From contig NZ_AMXN01000008.1 in the NCBI RefSeq assembly GCF_000332645.1, forward strand, positions 1 through 64,000: 64,000 nucleotides of DNA, in the 5' to 3' direction. Within the stretch, counting starts at the first letter, position 1. The number at the start of each line of letters is the position of its first letter. The stretch comes from Bacillus inaquosorum KCTC 13429 (lineage in GTDB: Bacteria; Bacillota; Bacilli; Bacillales; Bacillaceae). A model generated the notes under the pieces. The model was not told the DNA's origin, did no database searches, and worked only from the letters and a program-made list of their open reading frames with translations. Position numbers and translations under genes: made by a program. Positions 59,461-64,000 of this stretch are shown here, piece after piece.

Positions 59461-60894
59461 TTAAAACGGCCCCCAATTGATCATGACGCCGATCACAATA
59501 AAGACAAGCCCGATCAAAAACCAAATCAAAGCAAGCGGCACCATAAACCGCAGCCACTTGACGTACGGAATGCCGCTGGCGGCAAGCACCGCCATGAGAA
59601 CGCCGGATGTCGGGTTCACACAGTTGACGACTCCTTCTCCAAGCATAACCGCCTCCACTGCAACCTGTCTCGTAATTCCCATCAAATCAGCAAGCGGCGC
59701 CAGGATTGGAATAAATACAACGGCTTCTCCAGACCCTGAAGAGATGAGAAAGTGAAGAAGTGCACTGGCGATATACATACCGATCGCGCCGGCAATCGGG
59801 CTGAATCCGTCCAAAAGCGAAGCCAAGGCATTGACGACTGTATCGAGGAGCTTTCCATTTTCAAGAATGACGGAAATACTTCGTGCCATCCCGACAATCA
59901 GCGCCCCGTATACAAGGCTTTGGCAGCCCGTAATGAAGGTTTTAGCAATATCGTTTGCCGCAAGCCCGCCTATTAAACCGGCAAGGACAGAAATAAAAAT
60001 AAACGTCGCAGCCATTTGGGAATCAGACCAGCCCAGCTTTAAAGCGCCGTACAAAAATCCGATCAGCGACAGTCCCGCAACAGCCAAAATCAGCTTATGG
60101 CGAACGGTAAACGGCACTGACTGATTTTCTTCTTTACCCGCTTCACCCATTCCTGCCGCCGGGAACCAATTTGTTCCTAACACACTGGCATCCTTTGATT
60201 TTTTTAATTTTCTCGTATACAGATAGATATAAATAATAGAAGAAAGCAAAAAGCAAATGTATATCACAATACGCAGGCCGATCCCCGAAAAGAGCGGCAG
60301 CTCCGCGATTGATTGCGATAAACCGAGCGGGGACGGTGATAAAATAGTAGAGTTAAATCCAGCGTAGCAGCCGATGTAAATAACAGCGGCGCCCGCAACG
60401 GCGTCCCATTTTAAGGATCGTGCGACTATGAGGCCGATGGGTATAAATCCGATAACTGAATTCACGACAATTCCGGTTGTCCCGAGAATGGAGAACAACG
60501 CGCCGACAATACAAATAAATAATAATTGCTTTGTGCGGAATTTGCTGATGACATTGTAAATCAGGCCGTTGATGGCGCCCGTTTTTTCTAAAATGGCAAT
60601 GGTGCCGCCTGTGAACAAAATCAGAAAGATGATTGGTGCTGATCCGACCATTCCATCCTGAAGAGAAGTAAAAAAGCTGATCAGGCTGACCGGAGACTGT
60701 TCAATTGAATGATAGCTTCCCGGAACAGCAGTCGTGACATCTCCCTTTGTCACGCGGTCAAATTCTCCCGCCGGCACAATATACGAAGCAATGGCGCAAA
60801 TGAAAGCAATCATAAATAAGAGGACATAGGCGTCAGGCATTTTAAATGTCGTTCGTTTTTTCTTAGGTTGTGTTTCGGCCGCTGGCATACTCAT
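59461..60894 (-). CDS. ycgA: YfcC/C4-dicarboxylate-type transporter YcgA
   Basis: 477 residues from the chosen start, about twelve membrane helices. Belongs to the YfcC (DcuC/ArsB-related) family: [12 protein letters not shown] near 35-47, [16 protein letters not shown] near 95-110, [25 protein letters not shown] and [18 protein letters not shown] near the C terminus are typical. It may import dicarboxylates, amino acids or peptide breakdown products; substrate unknown. The start is uncertain: an ATG four codons upstream lies on top of AGAGGGG, so I prefer the next ATG. The amidohydrolase gene amhX is divergent from it, which may hint at a joint peptide or amide use. Confidence 0.88.
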   Translation of the reverse strand: MSMPAAETQPKKKRTTFKMPDAYVLLFMIAFICAIASYIVPAGEFDRVTKGDVTTAVPGSYHSIEQSPVSLISFFTSLQDGMVGSAPIIFLILFTGGTIAILEKTGAINGLIYNVISKFRTKQLLFICIVGALFSILGTTGIVVNSVIGFIPIGLIVARSLKWDAVAGAAVIYIGCYAGFNSTILSPSPLGLSQSIAELPLFSGIGLRIVIYICFLLSSIIYIYLYTRKLKKSKDASVLGTNWFPAAGMGEAGKEENQSVPFTVRHKLILAVAGLSLIGFLYGALKLGWSDSQMAATFIFISVLAGLIGGLAANDIAKTFITGCQSLVYGALIVGMARSISVILENGKLLDTVVNALASLLDGFSPIAGAIGMYIASALLHFLISSGSGEAVVFIPILAPLADLMGITRQVAVEAVMLGEGVVNCVNPTSGVLMAVLAASGIPYVKWLRFMVPLALIWFLIGLVFIVIGVMINWGPF

Positions 60895-61042
60895 ATTTCG
60901 ATTCATCCCCTCTGTTTGAAAATATTCATTATTCTGAAAAGTAGCAATATGTGCTATATTATATACAGCCTATCTTCCTGTTTCAATATAAATAAAGTAA
61001 AGAAGGTAAAATTCATTTTGATAGAAGGAGGTACTTCTTCCC

Positions 61043-62194
61043 ATGCAAAAGCTTTCCGAAGACATGAAACAAACCGTTATGGATATCTTCGAGCATCTGC
61101 ACGCGAACCCTGAAGTCAGCTGGAAGGAATATGAGACAACTGCATTTCTCAAACTAAAGCTTGAGGATTTGGGATGCCGGACGCGCACTTTTTCAGACTG
61201 CACCGGGGTTGTTGGCGAGATCGGTTCGGGCTCGCCGGTTGTAGCTGTTCGCGCTGACATTGATGCGCTATGGCAGGAGGTCAACGGCACATTCCGCGCC
61301 AACCATTCCTGCGGCCACGATTCACATATGACAATGGCGCTGGGCACGTTAATGCTGCTGAAAAAACAGCCCGAGCTTCCGAAGGGCACGATCCGTTTTA
61401 TCTTTCAGCCGGCTGAGGAAAAAGGCGGCGGCGCCTTGAAAATGATAGAAGAAGGCGTGCTTGATGATGTCGACTATTTGTACGGCGTTCACGTCCGTCC
61501 GATTCAGGAAACACAGAACGGGCGCTGTGCCCCTTCCATCCTGCATGGGTCAAGCCAGCATATTGAGGGAACGATTATCGGAGAGGAGGCCCATGGCGCC
61601 CGCCCGCATCTCGGGAAAAACAGCATTGAAATTGCGGCATTTCTCGTACATAAGCTCGGACTCATTCATATTGACCCGAAAATTCCGCATACCGTTAAAA
61701 TGACAAAACTTCAAGCCGGCGGTGAAAGCTCTAACATCATTCCAGGAAAAGCGTCATTCAGCCTTGATTTGCGCGCTCAGACCAATGAAGCCATGGAGAC
61801 GTTAATCGCCGAAACAGAAAGAGCCTGCGAAGCGGCCGCCGCTGCATTCGGCGCGAAGATCGAACTGCAAAAGGAACACAGCCTTCCTGCGGCAACACAA
61901 AACAAAGAAGCTGAAGCGATCATGGCAGAAGCAATTACAGATATCATCGGGGCTGAGCAGCTTGATGAACCGCTTGTCACAACCGGCGGTGAGGATTTCC
62001 ATTTTTATGCGGTGAAAGTGCCGAACCTGAAAACAACTATGCTCGGACTCGGCTGCGGACTTCAGCCGGGACTCCATCATCCCCATATGACCTTTGACCG
62101 AAACGCGATGTTCAACGGCATTCATATTTTAGCGAATGCCGTACTCAAAACGTTTCAGAAGGCGGAATCACCCGCTGCCGCTAACGCTTCTTAA
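61043..62194 (+). CDS. amhX: M20-family amidohydrolase AmhX
   Basis: 383 residues, cytoplasmic metal-dependent peptidase/aminoacylase of family M20D. Metal ligands are visible in [25 protein letters not shown] (about 90-104), [10 protein letters not shown] (about 123-132), VHVRPIQE near 153 and GGEDFHFYA near 318. A dimerisation domain lies in the middle. Likely releases an acyl or amide group from an amino-acid conjugate; the true substrate is unknown. AGAAGGAGGT lies twelve bases before the ATG, a somewhat long spacing. Ends in a terminator shared with opuAC. Confidence 0.92.
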   Translation: MQKLSEDMKQTVMDIFEHLHANPEVSWKEYETTAFLKLKLEDLGCRTRTFSDCTGVVGEIGSGSPVVAVRADIDALWQEVNGTFRANHSCGHDSHMTMALGTLMLLKKQPELPKGTIRFIFQPAEEKGGGALKMIEEGVLDDVDYLYGVHVRPIQETQNGRCAPSILHGSSQHIEGTIIGEEAHGARPHLGKNSIEIAAFLVHKLGLIHIDPKIPHTVKMTKLQAGGESSNIIPGKASFSLDLRAQTNEAMETLIAETERACEAAAAAFGAKIELQKEHSLPAATQNKEAEAIMAEAITDIIGAEQLDEPLVTTGGEDFHFYAVKVPNLKTTMLGLGCGLQPGLHHPHMTFDRNAMFNGIHILANAVLKTFQKAESPAAANAS

Positions 62195-62200
62195 CAAATA

Positions 62201-62232
62201 AAAAAAGCAGCCTGTAGCCAGGCTGCTTTCTT
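62201..62232. terminator. Bidirectional terminator between amhX and opuA
   Basis: AAAGCAGCCTG, loop TAGC, CAGGCTGCTTT, with A-run and T-rich tails on opposite sides. Confidence 0.9.
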
Positions 62233-62234
62233 CA

Positions 62235-63964
<1,730 letters not shown>

Positions 63965-63965
63965 C

Positions 63966-64000
63966 TTACTTCACCTCCTGTGCAGAAGGATCTTGTGTTT
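63966..64000 (-). CDS. opuAA: Glycine betaine ABC transporter ATPase OpuAA, last codons only
   Basis: Only the final residues TQDPSAQEVK and a TAA are visible before the window ends. Identity follows from position directly ahead of opuAB-opuAC in the conserved operon; no ATPase motif is inside the window. Confidence 0.8.
   Translation of the reverse strand, partial: TQDPSAQEVK

Overview
The window is chromosomal DNA of a Bacillus subtilis-group organism. Gene order matches the srfAA-to-opuA stretch of B. subtilis 168 (read in reverse), and the proteins are close to the 168 versions as I remember them, but many carry scattered substitutions. The best fit is a non-168 member of the B. subtilis complex. 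No phage, IS element, CRISPR array, rRNA or tRNA was recognised.

Layout. 1-8276: 5' three quarters of srfAA (surfactin NRPS), with its leader and two ComA boxes. 8.8-10.6 kb: hxlR and the divergent hxlAB formaldehyde-fixation genes. 10.7-13.5 kb: tlpC (chemoreceptor) and the ComK-type competence pair nucA-nin. 13.5-18 kb: bglC, yckD, yckC, a deleted dehydrogenase remnant and the yckBA amino-acid ABC transporter genes. 18-22 kb: a zinc-starvation block (yciC, an extra flavoprotein gene, a decayed yciB, folE2) with three Zur-type boxes. 22-32.3 kb: nitrate/nitrite assimilation (nasA divergent from nasBCDEF) with TnrA-type boxes. 32.3-36.2 kb: ycgT (Fur-type box), ycgS, ycgRQ. 36.2-41.7 kb: proline catabolism, putBCP plus putR. 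41.8-53.8 kb: a mosaic of single genes (ycgL, cah, ycgK, ycgJ, aroK, tmrB, nadE, ycgI, ycgH, ycgG, ycgF, ycgE, mdr). 53.8-58.7 kb: lactate permease and dehydrogenase (Rex-type boxes) and amyE (cre box). 58.8-64 kb: ycgB, ycgA, amhX and the opuA glycine-betaine transporter, cut off after the last codons of opuAA.

Most genes look intact and ordinary for the group. The least ordinary parts are: (i) the zinc block, where a FAD oxidoreductase gene that I do not recall in strain 168 sits between yciB and yciC with its own promoter and Zur-type box, while neighbouring yciB has a frameshift and a stop codon; (ii) a small alcohol-dehydrogenase remnant reduced to its two ends; (iii) putP, whose only well-placed upstream start codon is AUA; (iv) NasB, whose C-terminal half is a degraded copy of the nitrite reductase domain of NasD; (v) several operator arrangements described in the findings. 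I did not find a clearly new multi-gene system.
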